Assembly (NCBI GenBank): GCA_038233555.1
Contig: JBBSLT010000005.1
Coordinates: 1-43,616, forward strand
DNA from: JADDRA01 sp038233555
GTDB taxonomy: Bacteria > Actinomycetota > Acidimicrobiia > Acidimicrobiales > CADCSY01
DNA length: 43,616 nucleotides
Reading direction: 5' to 3'
How positions within the stretch are numbered: the first letter of the stretch is position 1; every line of letters starts with the position of its first letter. The translations under genes and the position numbers were made by a program. This document shows positions 1 through 8,332 of the stretch, one piece after another. Under the pieces are notes generated by a model. That model did not search any database. It was given only the letters and a program-made list of their open reading frames with translations, and was not told the DNA's origin.

Positions 1-297
1 GCAGCGAGTGGCGACGCGCTGATCGCCCCCGGCATTACCGCTCGACTCCTGACCACCTTTGCCGGGAATGCGTCGGCCAACCCTCCGGCGCAGCCAGTCC
101 AGCCCTTGACCGAGCGGGAGGAGGAGATCCTCCTAGCTGTCGCTCGGGGCCGCACCAATGCCGAGATCGCCGTCGAGTCCTCTATCAGCCTCAGCACGGT
201 CAAGACCCACGTGGCCAGCCTTCTCATCAAGCTCGGTGCCCGTAACCGGGTCGAGATCGCCATGTGGGCCAGCCAGACCGGCCGCCTCCGTGGGTGA
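1..297 (+). CDS. Response regulator, NarL/FixJ (LuxR HTH) family, 5'-truncated
   Basis: The reading frame is open from the first base of the window, so the gene begins upstream. The first residues (GDALIAPGITARLL) match the linker that joins a receiver domain to the output domain in NarL/FixJ response regulators. They are followed by a complete LuxR-type helix-turn-helix: LTEREEEIL, then TNAEIA, then STVKTHV and LIKLGARNRVE. Such proteins bind DNA after phosphorylation by a partner histidine kinase. The receiver domain and the kinase lie outside the window, so the regulon cannot be inferred. The gene converges on ftsK with about 40 bases between stop codons. Confidence 0.85.
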   Translation, partial: AASGDALIAPGITARLLTTFAGNASANPPAQPVQPLTEREEEILLAVARGRTNAEIAVESSISLSTVKTHVASLLIKLGARNRVEIAMWASQTGRLRG

Positions 298-339
298 CCG
301 GGGCGCCTGTTCGACAGAGCACGGGCAATTCGACGTCGC

Positions 340-2793
340 TCAGGCTTGTTCGGCGTTGCCTTGGAGATCGTCGAGCTCTTCGATGGTCATGAGGACGTCG
401 CGGGCTTTGGAGCCGGTGGAGGGACCGACCACGCCGCGTTGCTCGAGGAGGTCCATCAGGCGGCCGGCTCGGGCGAAGCCGACTCGGAGCTTGCGCTGGA
501 GCATGGAGGTGGAGCCGAGCTGGGAGCGCACGATCAGGTCCATGGCGGCCCGGCACAGCTCGTCGTCGTCGTCGCCCGAACCGGAGCGACCGTCGGATCC
601 TGATTGGAGCAGAGCATCGTCACCGACTAGTTCCATGGTGGAGACCACCTTGGGGGCCTGGCGGCGCCAGTGGGCCACCACCTTCTGCACCTCGTCCTCG
701 CCTACCCACGATCCCTGGATGCGCCGGGGGGTCGAGGACGCCGCCCCCAACAGGAGCATGTCGCCCCGGCCCACCAGGCGCTCGGCCCCGCCCTGGTCGA
801 GGATGACCCGGCTGTCGGCCAGGCTGGACACGGCGAAGGCCATGCGGGCGGGGATGTTGGCCTTGATGACGCCGGTGATGACGTTGACCGACGGGCGCTG
901 GGTGGCGATCACCAGGTGGATGCCTACGGCCCGGGCCATCTGGGCGATGCGACAGATCGATTCCTCGACGTCGCGGGCGGCCACCATCATGAGGTCGTTG
1001 AGCTCGTCGACCACGACGATGACGAAGGGCAGCTTGTCGTGGATTCGCTCCCCAGGATCGTCCACCCCCTCGGCTCGGGGGTCGGTGCGCAGCTCCCCGC
1101 GCTCGACGGCGCCGTTGTACCCGGTGATGTCGCGTACCCCCACCTCGGAGAGCAGGTCGTAGCGCCGCTCCATCTCCTTGACCGCCCACGCCAGGGCGTT
1201 GGCCGCCTTCTTGGGGCTGGTGACCACCGGGGTGAGCAGGTGGGGCAGGCCGTTGTACTGGCCCAGCTCGACCCGCTTGGGGTCGACCAGGATGAGGCGG
1301 ACCTGCTCGGGGGTGCTGCGAACGAGCACCGACGTGAGCAGGCTGTTCAGGCAGCTCGACTTGCCGGCCCCAGTGGCACCGGCGATGAGCAGATGCGGCA
1401 TCTCGGCCAGGTTGGCCAGCACGGCCCGACCGCTGATGTCGCGCCCGAGCGCGACCTCGCAGGGGTGGGTGGCTCGCGCCGCCTCCTCGCTGGCCAGGAT
1501 GTCGCCCACCGCCACCAGCTGGCGCTGGGTGTTGGGCACCTCTACCCCGATGGCCGAGCGCCCCGGGATGGGGGCGAGGATGCGCACGTCGGGCGAGGCC
1601 ATGGCGTAGGCGATGTCACGGTTCAGCGAGGTGACCCGGGCCACCTTGACCCCGGGGCCGAGCTCCAGCTCGTAGCGGGTGACGGTGGGGCCCACGGTCA
1701 TGCCCACCAAGCGGGTCTCGACGCCATGGGCGGCCAGGGCGCGCTCCAGGGTGCGCCCGGCCTGCTCGACGAGGCGCCGGTCGACCTCCTGGGGAGGCAT
1801 GCGCTCCAGGAGCGAGAGCGGAGGGAGCTTCCAGGGACTGCGCTCGCCGGCGGGGCCGAGGTCGATGGCGAGCTGTTCGGGATCGTCGGGCTCCTCGAGG
1901 GGCGGCACCGGCTCCGCCCGCATCGACGGGATCTCGGTGGTCAGATCGCCAAGGGCGTCGGCCATCCCGTCGAAGAGCACCGGCGCCGAGTCGGTGCTCA
2001 CGAACACCGCCGGCCCCGCGTCACCGCCGCTCGTCTCGGGGGTGGGGTCGCGAGTTGGCAGGGTGGTGAACCAGTGCAGCGCCCGACGAGACGCCCGCAC
2101 CGCCGGTTGCGAGACCTCGATGAGCTTGGTCCCAGCCGTGGAGAGGTGGCCGGCGGCGGTGCGCACGGTGGTGGCGGTCAAGACCAGCATGGCGGCGGTC
2201 AGGCCGGCCACCAGCACCAGCGACGCGCCCCACGGCGACAACAACCGCTCCAGCGTTCCCCCCACCAGGCGTCCGAGCGTTCCCCCCAGGTCGTCGTCGA
2301 CCACCTGCACCAAGCCATCGCCGGCGATCAGGGTCAGCGCCAGCCCGGCGGCGATGCGTGACGTGCCGTCGCCCGATTTGCCCCGGACGAGCAGCAGGCC
2401 CACCCACGCCAGAACCGGGGGCAGGGCGAAGCGGGCCACGCCCACGGCATCGTCGAGCGAGTCGTCGAGGCCACGCCCGACCGGTCCGCCCACGTCGGCC
2501 CAGGTGCCCAGAGCGACGAGGACGGCGCCCACCAACAGCAGCGCCCCCCAGACATCGCCCCTGCTCAGGCCCCGGCGCAAGGCCACGACCCGGGCGTGTC
2601 GGCGCTGGAGCGCCTCGCGCTTGGCCTTGTTGCGGGCGGCGGCGGTGGTGCCACCCTTGTTCTTGCGCCGAGCCGGAGGTCGCTTCTTCGCCGGCGGCCG
2701 TTGCCGAGTTGCCGTAGCCACAGTGGCAACAACGGTAACACCAGCAACAAGAGCCCCGGCGGACTGGCGTTCTGGTGGCAGGAACGCGGGCAT
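340..2793 (-). CDS. ftsK: DNA translocase FtsK/SpoIIIE
   Basis: 817 residues. A basic, Lys/Arg/Pro-rich N-terminus is followed by about four membrane segments (for example WGALLLVGAVLVALG and SLVLVAGLTAAMLVL), an acidic/proline linker and a RecA-like motor. Walker A is GATGAGKSS around residue 478 and Walker B is VIVVVDELNDLMM near 595. A C-terminal winged-helix gamma domain (MDLIVRSQLGSTSMLQRKLRVG, read in two parts) recognises polar DNA motifs. The family pumps chromosome ends through the closing septum and assists dimer resolution. The ATG at 2793 has an AGAAGG Shine-Dalgarno about 8 nt upstream. A GTG at 2721 (793 residues) is an alternative start, because the first 24 residues look poorly conserved. 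The usual DELADLMM reads DELNDLMM here. Confidence 0.93.
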   Translation of the reverse strand: MPAFLPPERQSAGALVAGVTVVATVATATRQRPPAKKRPPARRKNKGGTTAAARNKAKREALQRRHARVVALRRGLSRGDVWGALLLVGAVLVALGTWADVGGPVGRGLDDSLDDAVGVARFALPPVLAWVGLLLVRGKSGDGTSRIAAGLALTLIAGDGLVQVVDDDLGGTLGRLVGGTLERLLSPWGASLVLVAGLTAAMLVLTATTVRTAAGHLSTAGTKLIEVSQPAVRASRRALHWFTTLPTRDPTPETSGGDAGPAVFVSTDSAPVLFDGMADALGDLTTEIPSMRAEPVPPLEEPDDPEQLAIDLGPAGERSPWKLPPLSLLERMPPQEVDRRLVEQAGRTLERALAAHGVETRLVGMTVGPTVTRYELELGPGVKVARVTSLNRDIAYAMASPDVRILAPIPGRSAIGVEVPNTQRQLVAVGDILASEEAARATHPCEVALGRDISGRAVLANLAEMPHLLIAGATGAGKSSCLNSLLTSVLVRSTPEQVRLILVDPKRVELGQYNGLPHLLTPVVTSPKKAANALAWAVKEMERRYDLLSEVGVRDITGYNGAVERGELRTDPRAEGVDDPGERIHDKLPFVIVVVDELNDLMMVAARDVEESICRIAQMARAVGIHLVIATQRPSVNVITGVIKANIPARMAFAVSSLADSRVILDQGGAERLVGRGDMLLLGAASSTPRRIQGSWVGEDEVQKVVAHWRRQAPKVVSTMELVGDDALLQSGSDGRSGSGDDDDELCRAAMDLIVRSQLGSTSMLQRKLRVGFARAGRLMDLLEQRGVVGPSTGSKARDVLMTIEELDDLQGNAEQA

Positions 2794-2817
2794 CCCGGCC
2801 GCCTTCTGCCACCAGAA
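2770..2817. repeat. 12-bp inverted repeat centred on the ftsK start codon
   Basis: TTCTGGTGGCAG at 2770-2781 is the exact reverse complement of CTGCCACCAGAA at 2806-2817. The proposed ftsK ATG (2791-2793, minus strand) lies at the centre of the dyad. In the ftsK mRNA this would fold into a hairpin carrying the AAGG ribosome-binding bases and the AUG in its 24-nt loop. On DNA it could equally be an operator for the divergent ftsK and ABC-transporter promoters. The repeat is seen directly; the function is inference. Confidence 0.6.
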
Positions 2818-2898
2818 GCGGTGGCGGGAAAGTGGTTGCGAGGGTCGTCATCGAGAGCCCGCGGTCCGGTGACCGGCCGCAGCGGCCAGCATGGCCCG

Positions 2899-3588
2899 AT
2901 GCCCCCTCTCGCCATCGCCGTGCGCGACCTGACCCATCGCTTCGTAGTCAGAGGTGGTCGCCTCACCGTGCTCGACGGGCTCGACCTGGTGGTGGAGGCG
3001 GGCGGTCACGTCGCCCTGATGGGTCAGTCGGGTGCGGGCAAGTCCACCCTGCTGGCCCTCCTCGGTGGGCTGGAGCGGCCCCAGGAGGGGTCGGTGGTGG
3101 TCGACGGCCACGACCTCACCGGGCTCTCCCGCGACGAGCTGGCGGCCTTCCGGCGGGAGAGCGTGGGCTTCGTCTTCCAGCACTTCGGGCTGTTGGAGAC
3201 GCTGTCGGCGGTCGAGAACGTGGAGCTGGCGTGCACGCTGGCCGGCGTGCCCCGGCGTTCGCGCGGCCGGCGGGCGAAGGAGCTGCTCGACGCGGTGGGG
3301 CTGGGGGAGCGGGCCGGCCACCGCCCCGGCGAGCTCAGCGGCGGCGAGCGCCAACGGGTGGCCATCGCCCGGGCCCTCGCCAACCACCCACGGGTGGTGC
3401 TGGCCGACGAGCCCACCGGCAACCTGGACGAGGACAGCACGACGATGGTGGTGGAGCTGCTCGAGTCGCTGCCGGCGGAGCACGGTTGCACGCTCGTGGT
3501 CGTCACCCACAACCGGGCCCTGGCCGGGCGGGCGAAGCGCTTGCTTGCCCTCCGGCGAGGAAACCTGCACGAGGCAGCGTCGGTGTGA
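2899..3588 (+). CDS. ABC transporter ATP-binding protein, LolD/MacB/FtsE type
   Basis: 229 residues. It has Walker A GQSGAGKST (about residues 42-50), Q-loop FVFQHFG, signature LSGGERQR, Walker B VVLADEPTGNLD and an H-loop in VVVTHN. The EPTGNLD motif is typical of the exporter/mechanotransmission group that pairs with FtsX/MacB-like permeases. The ATG at 2899 begins MPPLAIAVRDLTHRF, the normal start of the domain; longer upstream extensions are out of family. The permease gene follows 31 nt downstream, so the two are probably one operon. The substrate is unknown; the adjoining lipoprotein hints at envelope or lipid work. Confidence 0.93.
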   Translation: MPPLAIAVRDLTHRFVVRGGRLTVLDGLDLVVEAGGHVALMGQSGAGKSTLLALLGGLERPQEGSVVVDGHDLTGLSRDELAAFRRESVGFVFQHFGLLETLSAVENVELACTLAGVPRRSRGRRAKELLDAVGLGERAGHRPGELSGGERQRVAIARALANHPRVVLADEPTGNLDEDSTTMVVELLESLPAEHGCTLVVVTHNRALAGRAKRLLALRRGNLHEAASV

Positions 3589-3619
3589 TGGGCCACGTCG
3601 GCGGGCCGGGGGAGCGGCG

Positions 3620-4930
3620 ATGAGTTGGCGCGATGCGCTGGCGCTGGCCGGCAAGGGGGTGCAGCGCCGGCCGGGGCGGGCGGTGCTGACGGTCCTGGCC
3701 GTGGCACTGGCCGCCGCCTTGCTCACGGCCCTGCTCACCATCGCCGGCACGGCGGAGACCAAGGTGCTCGACGAGCTGGCCAAGGGCGGCCCGCTGGCCG
3801 GGATCAAGGTGGCGGCGGCCGAGCCCGACCCAGGCCAGATCGACCAGGACAACGCCCGGCCGGGACCGCCACGCGATCTCGACGACGCCGCCCTGGCCCG
3901 CATCGCCGCCCTGCCCGCCGTGAGCCGGGTGCTCCCCGTCATCACTGCCCGGGTACTCGTCACCGCCCCTGATCGAACGGTCGAGGGCCAGGCCCTCGAT
4001 CCCTTCCTCGATACCATCGTGGGGGTCGACCTGTCGTCGGCCGCCTCGCTGCCCCTCACCGTGCTGGCCGGCCGCCTCCCGGGCGAGTCGTCGGTGACCG
4101 AGGTCGCCGTCACCCAGGGCTACCTCGAGCGCCTCGGGCTGGAACGCACCGAGGCCTCCACCGTGGTGGGCAGCGAGATTCGCTGGGGCGCCGGGCGTTT
4201 CTACCCCGACGGTGAGCGATCCTTCGTACGGGGCCGCTGGGTGCGGGCCCAGGTGGTCGGCGTGGTTGCCCAAGAGGCCGGGTCGGGCTCCTTCCTGGTC
4301 CCTATCGACCAGGCCCGCACGGCGCGAGCGTGGACCGGTTCGGGGCCTGACGGCGGCGCATCCCTCGAGCTTGCCTCCTCGCCCTACACCGGGCTGTTCG
4401 TGGTGGCCGAGGGCATCGACAACGTCAGCCGAGTACGGGCCCAGATCACTGCCGTGGGCTACTCGACCAGCGCTCCCGAGAACCTCATCGCCACCGTCCG
4501 GCGCTACCTGCACGTGGTGGAGATCGTGCTCAGCGCCGTGGGTGGCATCGGCCTCGTCATCGCCGCCCTCGGCATCACCAACGCCCTCCTGGCGGCCGTG
4601 CGGGAGCGACGCCGGGAGATCGGGGTGCTGAAGGCCATCGGTGCCCGCGACCGCGACGTGCTGCGGATCTTCCTGGTCGAGGCCACGGCGCTCGGCCTGC
4701 TGGGCGGCCTGTTGGGCACCGCCCTCGGTTGGCTGGTGGCCCGGGGGGTGAGTGAGGTGGTCAACGGCTACCTCGCCGCCCAGGGGCTGGTGGGGGTGCG
4801 CCTCGGCATCCCGGTGCTGGTGGTCGCCGGCGGGATCGTCGGCTCGGCCCTGCTCTCGCTGGTGGCGGGTACGGTGCCGGCGTTGCGAGCCGCCCGCCTG
4901 CCGGCCCGCGAAGCGGTGGGGGGATCGTGA
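3620..4930 (+). CDS. ABC transporter permease, FtsX/MacB-like
   Basis: 436 residues. One N-terminal membrane helix (AVLTVLAVALAAALLTALL) is followed by a large extracytoplasmic domain of roughly 250 residues. A C-terminal FtsX-like block has three helices (IVLSAVGGIGLVIAALGI, VEATALGLLGGLLGTALG, VLVVAGGIVGSALLSLVAG). Between helices it carries the conserved RRREIGVLKAIGARDRDV coupling segment that contacts the ATPase. This is the four-helix MacB/LolE topology. The ATG is preceded by a GGGGGAG ribosome-binding site. The stop overlaps the GTG of the next gene in a GTGA, implying translational coupling with the lipoprotein. Confidence 0.9.
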   Translation: MSWRDALALAGKGVQRRPGRAVLTVLAVALAAALLTALLTIAGTAETKVLDELAKGGPLAGIKVAAAEPDPGQIDQDNARPGPPRDLDDAALARIAALPAVSRVLPVITARVLVTAPDRTVEGQALDPFLDTIVGVDLSSAASLPLTVLAGRLPGESSVTEVAVTQGYLERLGLERTEASTVVGSEIRWGAGRFYPDGERSFVRGRWVRAQVVGVVAQEAGSGSFLVPIDQARTARAWTGSGPDGGASLELASSPYTGLFVVAEGIDNVSRVRAQITAVGYSTSAPENLIATVRRYLHVVEIVLSAVGGIGLVIAALGITNALLAAVRERRREIGVLKAIGARDRDVLRIFLVEATALGLLGGLLGTALGWLVARGVSEVVNGYLAAQGLVGVRLGIPVLVVAGGIVGSALLSLVAGTVPALRAARLPAREAVGGS

Positions 4931-5562
4931 GGCGCCGGTGCCCGCTCGTGCCCCTGGTCGCCGTGCTGCTGGCGGTCCTGGTCGCCGCCTGTGCGACCGC
5001 CGGCGACCAGACGACGGCGTCCACCATCCCGCCGGCCGACAACACCGGCCCACCCGTGGTCTTCGTGGCCGTGGGCGGAGGCGAGACGACCGGTGTTCGG
5101 CTGCCGGACAGCCTCCGCCAGTCGTGGCCCCAGCTCCTCTTCACCGAGGCCCTGCCCCGGCGAGCCGTCCTCGTCAACCTGTCATCACCGGGAGCGACCG
5201 TGGCCCAGGCCCTCGACCAGCAGGTGCCTGCTGCCCTGGAGCTAGGGCCGACCCTGGCCACGGTGTGGCTCACCCGGGGCGACGTCCGGGCCGGCACCTC
5301 GGTGGCTGCCTACGAGCGCGACCTGGAGCTGGTCGTGCGCCGCCTCCAAGACAGCGGGGCCAGGGTGCTGGTGGCGACGGGGCCACCGTCGCCCGAGGAC
5401 GCCGTTCCCGTCGGGCCCTACGGCGCCGCCGCCGAGCGGGTGGCGCAGCGCACCGGCACCCAGTTTGTCGACCTGTCAGCCCTCGATTCCGAGCTGGGCG
5501 TGGCCGGCCACCGCCAAGCGGCCGACGCCTTCATGGCCGCCCTCGCCACCGACCCGCCCTAG
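4927..5562 (+). CDS. Lipoprotein with degenerate SGNH-hydrolase-like fold
   Basis: 211 residues starting at a GTG that overlaps the permease stop. A hydrophobic signal (LVPLVAVLLAVLVAAC) ends in a lipobox-like AAC, predicting lipid anchoring. The mature part resembles SGNH/GDSL hydrolases in layout. It has a first block AVGGGETTGV where GDSxxxG is expected, then LVNLSSPGATVAQAL, then TVWLTRGDV in place of the GxND block, and a late GHRQAADAF that could supply the catalytic His. The nucleophilic Ser of block I appears to be Gly, so activity is doubtful. The assignment to the fold is inference; the lipoprotein signal is clear. Confidence 0.6.
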   Translation: MRRRCPLVPLVAVLLAVLVAACATAGDQTTASTIPPADNTGPPVVFVAVGGGETTGVRLPDSLRQSWPQLLFTEALPRRAVLVNLSSPGATVAQALDQQVPAALELGPTLATVWLTRGDVRAGTSVAAYERDLELVVRRLQDSGARVLVATGPPSPEDAVPVGPYGAAAERVAQRTGTQFVDLSALDSELGVAGHRQAADAFMAALATDPP

Positions 5563-5601
5563 CTGGCATGCTGAGAACTGTGCCCGGTTCAGGGGCTGGG
5601 C

Positions 5602-5639
5602 TACCCTCGCTGGTCACGTCCCAGCCGTCTCACCAGGAG
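5602..5639 (+). promoter_or_regulatory. Putative -10 box and strong ribosome-binding site for the small acidic protein
   Basis: TACCCT at 5602-5607 fits the TANNNT -10 form seen before several genes here. AGGAGG at 5634-5639 sits 6 nt before the ATG at 5646. No convincing -35 was found. Confidence 0.4.
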
Positions 5640-5645
5640 GTCACC

Positions 5646-5840
5646 ATGAAGTTCATCCTTGATGTCACGCTCGAGAAGCTCGACTACGACGAGGATCCGG
5701 CCGAGATAGGCGAGCGCTTCATGGCCGTGCTCGCCAACACCGACGTCCATGGTGTCGAAAGCGTCAACAGCATCGAAGTGAGCAGTGAGGCAGGGGACCA
5801 GGGCGCCGAGCAGAAGGGCAGCGGCGTCAACCCTAGCTAG
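5646..5840 (+). CDS. Small acidic protein of unknown function
   Basis: 64 residues, beginning MKFILDVTLEKLDYDEDPAE and rich in Asp/Glu. I do not recognise a family. The start is well supported by a consensus AGGAGG six bases upstream. The N-terminal half has the alternating pattern of a beta strand (KFILDVTLEKL) followed by a helix (AEIGERFMAVLANT); the C-terminal 20 residues are Gly/Ser/Glu-rich and probably disordered. It stands alone between the lipoprotein gene and a minus-strand pair. It is real as judged by its ribosome-binding site and codon use; the function is not inferable. Confidence 0.6.
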   Translation: MKFILDVTLEKLDYDEDPAEIGERFMAVLANTDVHGVESVNSIEVSSEAGDQGAEQKGSGVNPS

Positions 5841-5929
5841 CTAGGGGCGCCCAGTGGCGACGCTTATCGGTCAGTGATGGACCACAGGGGTACCAAATTG
5901 ACCAGAAAGCGACCGACAGGGCCGCACGC

Positions 5930-6178
5930 TCATCGCCGGCCCGAGGCCCTCTGCCCGCCCAGCGCGTACCAGGCGGACGAGGCGGCCAGCCAGGACGAGT
6001 TGACGGCCACGGCGGAGGCCTCGCCCCGCAGGGCCCAGCCGGCGATGATGGCGGCGACCCCGAGGTGGTGGACGGCCAGCCAGCGCAACCGACGCTGACG
6101 CACCACCGGCACGAAGCGGGCGATCACGCCGACGGCCACCGGGTACCCGATGCCGAACAGGACGTGAGAGGTTTGCAC
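5930..6178 (-). CDS. Small membrane protein, unknown
   Basis: 82 residues with two or three hydrophobic stretches: LFGIGYPVAVGVIARFV near the start, VHHLGVAAIIAGWAL in the middle and a weaker SWLAASSAWYAL near the end. No enzymatic motif is visible. It starts 9 nt after the stop of the flavodoxin-like gene on the same strand, so it is probably co-transcribed with it. No family recognised. Confidence 0.5.
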   Translation of the reverse strand: MQTSHVLFGIGYPVAVGVIARFVPVVRQRRLRWLAVHHLGVAAIIAGWALRGEASAVAVNSSWLAASSAWYALGGQRASGRR

Positions 6179-6187
6179 CCGGTTACG

Positions 6188-6949
6188 CTACCGGTGCTCC
6201 GGATTGGGGAAGTCCGACCGGCAGCCCGCGTCCCACGCCGAGCGTTGGTTCCCGTGGGCGGGGATGCCCCCGCCGGCGCTGATCATGCGGGCCAGGTGAA
6301 GCAGGTTCCAGGTCATGAAGGTGGTGTTGCGGTTGGTGAACTCGTTCTCGGGCCCGCCCGATCCGGGGTCGAGGTAGGAAGGGCCGGGACCGGCTTCACC
6401 GATCCATCCGGCGTCGGCCTGGGGAGGGATGACGTAGCCCAGGTGCTGCAGCGAGTAGAGGATGTTCATGGCGCAGTGCTTGATCCCGTCCTCGTTGCCG
6501 GTGACCAGGCAGCCGCCCACCCGCCCGTAGTAGGCGTACTGGCCCACTTCGTTGACCTGGCTGGAGTTGGCGTACAGCCGCTCGACCACCCTGGTGCACA
6601 CCGACGACTTGTCGCCCAGCCAGATGGGCGTGCACAGCACCAGGATGTCGGCGCCGAGGATCCGCTCGAAGAGCGCCGGCCACTCGTCGCCCTCCCAGCC
6701 GTGCTCGGTCATGTCGGGCCAGATGCCGGTGGCGATGTCGTGGTCGACGGCGCGGATCAGCGACACGCCGACCCCCTGGCGCCGCATGATCTCCATGGAG
6801 AGGTCGGCCAGGCCCTGGGTGTGGGACAGCTCCGGCGAGCGCTTGAGGGTGCAGTTGACGAAGACCGCCCGGAGATGGGAGAAGTCCCACGTGCTCTGGC
6901 GGCACAGCTCCTCCTGCTTGGGGTCGAGCTCGACGTGGTGGTCGGTCAT
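6188..6949 (-). CDS. Flavodoxin-fold NAD(P)H-dependent oxidoreductase
   Basis: 253 residues. The N-terminal part has the FMN-binding pattern of the flavodoxin/NADPH-dependent FMN reductase superfamily: LRAVFVNCTLKRSPELSHT (phosphate-binding loop after the first strand), ADILVLCTPIWLGDKSS (the P-x-W loop over the flavin) and GRVGGCLVTGNEDG. A cofactor role in electron transfer or quinone/azo reduction is family knowledge; the substrate is unknown. The ATG at 6949 was chosen because an in-frame extension further upstream would run into the divergent rimO gene. A GATGAGG ribosome-binding site lies just upstream. Confidence 0.8.
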   Translation of the reverse strand: MTDHHVELDPKQEELCRQSTWDFSHLRAVFVNCTLKRSPELSHTQGLADLSMEIMRRQGVGVSLIRAVDHDIATGIWPDMTEHGWEGDEWPALFERILGADILVLCTPIWLGDKSSVCTRVVERLYANSSQVNEVGQYAYYGRVGGCLVTGNEDGIKHCAMNILYSLQHLGYVIPPQADAGWIGEAGPGPSYLDPGSGGPENEFTNRNTTFMTWNLLHLARMISAGGGIPAHGNQRSAWDAGCRSDFPNPEHR

Positions 6950-7017
6950 GGCCTCATCTCTCTCGTCTCGTCTCGTCGCGCGCCACCGTGCCACAGAAGG
7001 CCGCCGCGCCGCACCGG

Positions 7018-7023
7018 TAGGGT
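7018..7023 (+). promoter_or_regulatory. -10 box of a probably leaderless rimO promoter
   Basis: TAGGGT lies 7 nt before the rimO ATG at 7031. This spacing places the transcription start at or next to the start codon. No Shine-Dalgarno is present and no clear -35 is seen. Confidence 0.5.
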
Positions 7024-7030
7024 GGCGCCG

Positions 7031-8332
7031 ATGGCGAGGCGCTTTTGGGTCGAGACCCTCGGCTGTCCCAAGAATCAGGTCGACTCCGACAAGCTCACCG
7101 GCACCCTGGTGGCCGACGGGCTCGCACCGGCGGCCTCGTCGGCGGAGGCCGACCTGGTGGTGGTCAACACCTGTGCCTTCGTCGAGGAGGCTCGGACCGA
7201 GTCGATCGAGACGGTCCTGGCGCTCAGCGGTGCCCGCCGGCCCGGGGCCGAGCTGGTGGTCACGGGTTGTCTGGCCGAGCGCTACGGCGACGAGCTGGCG
7301 ACCGCACTGCCCGAGGTCGACACCGTGGTCGGCTTCGGTGTCCCCGTCCACCTGGGCCGGCCTGCGTCGAAGGTGGCGCTACCTTCGTTCGACCTGCTCA
7401 ACCTGCCCCGTCCGCCGGCTCGGGGCCCGTGGGCCTACGTCAAGGTGGCCGAGGGCTGCGACCGGGCCTGTGGGTTCTGCGCCATCCCCTCGTTCCGGGG
7501 GCCGCAACGTAGTCGCGACGCTGACTCCATCCTGGCCGAGGTCGAGGCCCTCGGCGATGGCGTCCGGGAGGTCGTCCTCGTGGCCCAGGACCTCGCCGCC
7601 TACGGGCGCGACCAGGGCCGGGGTGAGCGCCGGATCGTCCCGCTGGTCGAGGCCGTGGCCGAACGGGTGGACCGGGTCCGGCTGCTCTACCTCTACCCCT
7701 CCGACCTCACCGATGGCCTGGTCGACGCCATGTGCGCCACCGGTGTGGCCTACTTCGACCTGTCGCTGCAACACGTGTCCCGGCCCCTGCTCCGGCGCAT
7801 GCGGCGCTGGGGCGACGGCGAGCGCTTCCTCGCCCGCATGGCCGACGTCCGCCGGCGCGCCCCCGAGGCCGCCTTTCGCTCCAACTTCATCGTCGGCTAC
7901 CCCGGCGAGACCGAGGCCGACCACGACGCTCTCCTGGCCTTCCTCGACGACGCCCAGCTCGACTGGTGCGGCTTCTTCGCCTGGTCTCCCGAGGACGCCA
8001 CCTACGCCGCCGACCTCGACGGCCGGGTCGAAGCGAGCTTGGTGCGTGAGCGCCTGGCCGAGTGCAGCGAGCGCCAAGACGCCATCACCGCACGGCGCCG
8101 GGACGACCTCGTCGGCCGGGAGGTCGAGGTCCTGGTCGACCGGGTCGGGGTGGGCCGCAGCTACCGGGAGGCCCCGGAGATCGACGGCGTCGTGTACCTG
8201 CCCACCGACTTGGCTGTGGGGACGCTGGCGACGGTGGGCATCGTCGCCTCCACCGGTCCCGACCTCGTGGCCGCCGACGCCGTAGAGACCGACGACGTCG
8301 ACCCTTGCCTTTCCGCACCGCCACCTCGGTGA
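7031..8332 (+). CDS. rimO: Ribosomal protein uS12 methylthiotransferase RimO
   Basis: 433 residues. The family adds a methylthio group to an aspartate of ribosomal protein S12 using two iron-sulfur clusters and S-adenosylmethionine. The N-terminal UPF0004 domain supplies three cluster cysteines (ETLGCPKNQVDSDK, VVNTCAFVEEA, VVTGCLAERYG). The radical-SAM motif is CDRACGFCAIPSFRG, and a C-terminal TRAM domain (REVEVLVDRVG to the end) contacts the substrate. LGCPKNQVDSD distinguishes RimO from MiaB, which also occurs in this window (16667). The stop overlaps the GTG of pgsA. Confidence 0.95.
   Translation: MARRFWVETLGCPKNQVDSDKLTGTLVADGLAPAASSAEADLVVVNTCAFVEEARTESIETVLALSGARRPGAELVVTGCLAERYGDELATALPEVDTVVGFGVPVHLGRPASKVALPSFDLLNLPRPPARGPWAYVKVAEGCDRACGFCAIPSFRGPQRSRDADSILAEVEALGDGVREVVLVAQDLAAYGRDQGRGERRIVPLVEAVAERVDRVRLLYLYPSDLTDGLVDAMCATGVAYFDLSLQHVSRPLLRRMRRWGDGERFLARMADVRRRAPEAAFRSNFIVGYPGETEADHDALLAFLDDAQLDWCGFFAWSPEDATYAADLDGRVEASLVRERLAECSERQDAITARRRDDLVGREVEVLVDRVGVGRSYREAPEIDGVVYLPTDLAVGTLATVGIVASTGPDLVAADAVETDDVDPCLSAPPPR

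Noticed and set aside
670..2361. A 563-codon plus-strand frame inside ftsK
   Set aside because: Shadow of the minus-strand FtsK gene; no domain and no ribosome-binding site.
5874..6098. Plus-strand 74-codon frame opposite the small membrane protein
   Set aside because: Arg/Pro/His-rich shadow without ribosome-binding site; the minus-strand frame has plausible membrane helices.
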